Shown in pieces: positions 33,565 through 35,689 of a stretch of 35,689 nt of DNA. The translations under genes and the position numbers were made by a program. Under the pieces are notes generated by a model, which saw nothing but the letters and a program-made list of their open reading frames with translations, was not told where the DNA came from and made no database searches. Source of the stretch: Planctomycetaceae bacterium. GTDB taxonomy: Bacteria; Planctomycetota; Phycisphaerae; Phycisphaerales; UBA1924. Within the stretch, counting starts at the first letter, position 1, and the number at the start of each line of letters is the position of its first letter. Location: the NCBI GenBank assembly GCA_021294835.1, contig JAJTDF010000030.1, positions 1 through 35,689 on the forward strand, read 5' to 3'.

Positions 33565-35568
33565 TCAGCCGCCGCCCGGGCCACCCATCCCGCCCATGCC
33601 GCCCGGCCCGCCCATGCCCTGCATGACCTTGGCCTGAATCGCCGCCATCACCGCCGAAGCCTCGGTGATCTTCCCCGACTCCACGTCCGCCGCCACCGCC
33701 TCAATCGCCCCCGACATCGCCTTGAGCATCGGCATCATCATCGGCGCCGCGGTCGCCATCTGCTGCCTCATCTCGGCCGTCCCCATGAACAGCCACTTGC
33801 CGCCCTCCTTCACCGCGTCCATGTCGGCACCCTGCATCTCCGCCAGACGCAACTCCGCAGCCTGGTCGCCCTTCATTGTGATCGTGAACTTGTCCGCCCA
33901 GTCCCCGGACAACTCCGACACATCCACCAACTGCTGCAGCGGCCCCGCCGCCCCGTTCGCCACCTGCGCCAGCGACTTGCCGAACTTCGCCTTGCATGCC
34001 CCGTTCAGCCGAAACACCGCCTTCATCAGCGACACCGACACCTCACTGATCCGACGCTCAGAATCGTCGGCGAATTTTGACATCGCGTTCACTGCCGCGT
34101 TGTCGCCGTTCACGCTCGCCTCCAGATACGCCCGCGCCGCCGCACGAACCTCCGCCACCACCGCGCTCTCAGCCGCGGCAGCAGTCGTGCCCCCGCCGCC
34201 CGCGCTCGCTGCCCCGCCCGCCGCCGGCGCCGCGCTCGGCTTGGTCCCCGAGTAATCCCCCTCGCGGATCGCCTTCAGCGACGCCGCCACCTTCTCCAGT
34301 TGCGTCTGCAGGTCGCCCCCGCCGCCGCCGGCCGCATACGCCTGCTCGGCCGCCTCCAGGGCCGCCTTGGCCTCGTCCAAGGCCGCAGTTCTCGCCGCTC
34401 CCGCGTCCGCCGCCGCCTTCTTCAGGTCCGCCGCCGTCGGCAGCGCAGGCGTCGCCGCCGCCAGCAGGTTCAGCACTTCCTCCTGCGCCGCCAGGCCCCG
34501 GGCCCGACGCACCAGCACATCCGCCAGCCCGTGCTCCAAGCTCGCCAGCGACACCTTGTTGGCCAGCGGCCCCGCCGCCTTGGCCGCCGCGATCGCCTCG
34601 CTGAACTGCCGCTTGGCCGCGTCCACCTTCTGCGTCACCGCGCCCGCCCGCAGCGTGTTCAAAGCCTCCAGGCCCTGGGCGATATCCGCCGCCGCCTTGC
34701 CGGCCGCTTCACGCGACGCCGCCGAGGTCGCCTTGCTGGCCACCTCCCGCTCGCGGATCGACTTCACCGCCGCCTCCACCCCTTCAATGCCCTTGCGCGT
34801 CCCCTCAATCCGCTGCTGCGTCAGCGAGATCTCCGGCTGCAGCGCCGCAGCCTCCGCCCGCAGGAACGACGCCTGCCGGTCCAGTTCATCCGCCTCCCGC
34901 ACCGTCGCCGTCGACCGCTTGAGCGACTCCAGTTGCTCCTGAGCCGACAGTTTGCTCGCCGCCGCCCGCACGCCCGCCGCCTCCTCACGCTTGGTCTTGG
35001 CCTGGCCCAGCAGCCGCTCGGCCTCCTTCTCGCGCTTGTTCACTTCCTCATTCAGCCGGTTGGCCTCGGCCGTCAGCGCCGCCAGTTCGCCCTGCAGCGT
35101 CTGCCGACGGGCCTCCAGCGAAGCCGTGTCCTTGGCCGCATCGCCCGCTCCGCTGGCACCCGCCGCCGCGTTCCGCGTGTACACGTCCAGGGCCGAACGC
35201 ACGCCGGCGATCACCCGCAACGCCTGCTGCTCCGCCTCCACCGCCTCCAGCGCCGCCATCTCCGCCAACGTTCCCTTCGCCCGCGCGATGATCGACGACG
35301 CCGGGCCCGCCATCGGGCCGCCCTTCTCAGCCGCCAGCGGCTGCACCGTGCTGATGATCTCGTTGAGCGCCTTGGTGCGGCCCGACACCGTCGGGTCCAC
35401 CTGCTGCCCCGCCGCCGTCAGCCGGTCCACCAGCGCCGCCGCATCCCGGATCACCTGCGCCTGCTTGGCCTTGGGGTCCTCGCAGCCCACCATGGCCAGC
35501 GAAACCCCCAACATGGCGGCCAGCACCAGCGGACGGGCGGGGCGGAAAGCGGCAAGAGCGTCGGACAT
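33565..35568 (-). CDS. Probable lipoprotein with long coiled coil, unknown function
   Basis: The start is ATG 35568, with GAGG about nine bases upstream; an ATG nine bases earlier is too close to that site. The signal peptide ends in LAMVGC, with Cys29 as the likely lipidation site, so the protein should sit in a membrane facing the periplasm. Residues about 115-330 are a long charged coiled coil (SLEARRQTLQGELAALTAEANRL..., KREKEAERLLGQAKTKREEA). An Ala-rich helical region follows, a Gly/Ala linker near 475-500, and a compact C-terminal domain (about 505-645) with WADKFTITMKGDQAAELRLAEMQGADMDAVKEGGKWLFMG. It ends in a Met/Gly/Pro-rich repeat (MGGPGGMGGMGGPGGG). The 667 residues match no family I know. 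The remaining bases to the right edge show no gene. Confidence 0.82.
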   Translation of the reverse strand: MSDALAAFRPARPLVLAAMLGVSLAMVGCEDPKAKQAQVIRDAAALVDRLTAAGQQVDPTVSGRTKALNEIISTVQPLAAEKGGPMAGPASSIIARAKGTLAEMAALEAVEAEQQALRVIAGVRSALDVYTRNAAAGASGAGDAAKDTASLEARRQTLQGELAALTAEANRLNEEVNKREKEAERLLGQAKTKREEAAGVRAAASKLSAQEQLESLKRSTATVREADELDRQASFLRAEAAALQPEISLTQQRIEGTRKGIEGVEAAVKSIREREVASKATSAASREAAGKAAADIAQGLEALNTLRAGAVTQKVDAAKRQFSEAIAAAKAAGPLANKVSLASLEHGLADVLVRRARGLAAQEEVLNLLAAATPALPTAADLKKAAADAGAARTAALDEAKAALEAAEQAYAAGGGGGDLQTQLEKVAASLKAIREGDYSGTKPSAAPAAGGAASAGGGGTTAAAAESAVVAEVRAAARAYLEASVNGDNAAVNAMSKFADDSERRISEVSVSLMKAVFRLNGACKAKFGKSLAQVANGAAGPLQQLVDVSELSGDWADKFTITMKGDQAAELRLAEMQGADMDAVKEGGKWLFMGTAEMRQQMATAAPMMMPMLKAMSGAIEAVAADVESGKITEASAVMAAIQAKVMQGMGGPGGMGGMGGPGGG

Positions 35569-35689
35569 GCGCTGCATCCTCACGGTCAGAACACCGGAAC
35601 CGGCACGGGACAAAGCGCCCGAGCCTCTGCGATCGCCCCCTCCCCCCCGCTCCACACCCCCCAGCCCGCCCCCCCACACGCCCCCCGCA

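Overview
The window is very GC-rich, densely coding DNA carrying about 22 genes. The first is cut by the left edge. High GC, flagellar genes (fliS, fliD, fliM), many large secreted proteins of no known function, Ala/Pro/Gly-rich low-complexity tails, and a nusA-infB-DUF503-rbfA cluster extended by an HhH protein and YebC together suggest a planctomycete, probably of the Phycisphaerae type. This is inference from gene style; no rRNA is present to confirm it.

Left part (1-6.5 kb): the C-terminal half of glycine decarboxylase GcvP faces a flagellar filament-cap pair, fliD then fliS, on the minus strand. FliD is unusually long because of repeated hook-IN-type modules. A six-helix membrane protein of unknown role follows on the plus strand. 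From 6.5 to 13.5 kb lie envelope and secreted proteins: a 675-residue exported protein, an HtrA-like trypsin-fold protease without a PDZ domain, a divergent FG-GAP/VCBS-repeat exported protein, and an OmpH/Skp-like periplasmic chaperone.

Middle (13.6-17.1 kb): a tightly overlapping minus-strand set (membrane protein, endonuclease III, M29 aminopeptidase) stands opposite a TIM-barrel-like protein. From 24.4 down to 17.1 kb runs the transcription/translation operon nusA-infB-ylxP(DUF503)-rbfA, then a divergent HhH-GPD-like protein that has lost the catalytic lysine and Fe-S cysteines, then yebC. rimP and ylxR, often in this cluster, are absent from it. Upstream of nusA is a roughly 590-base non-coding stretch with 9-bp tandem repeats.

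Right part (25-35.7 kb): a STAS-domain protein convergent with fliM, then a DsbD-type thiol:disulfide interchange protein. Its C-terminal thioredoxin domain is tandemly duplicated, and the second copy has lost CXXC. Next come an oligopeptide-type ABC transporter pair (solute-binding protein and one permease only), an exported protein of unknown function, and a long coiled-coil lipoprotein.

The most striking items are the mosaic, CXXC-less second thioredoxin domain of DsbD, the degenerate endonuclease III-like protein embedded in the translation operon, and the module-expanded FliD. No mobile elements, CRISPR arrays, tRNAs or rRNAs were seen.
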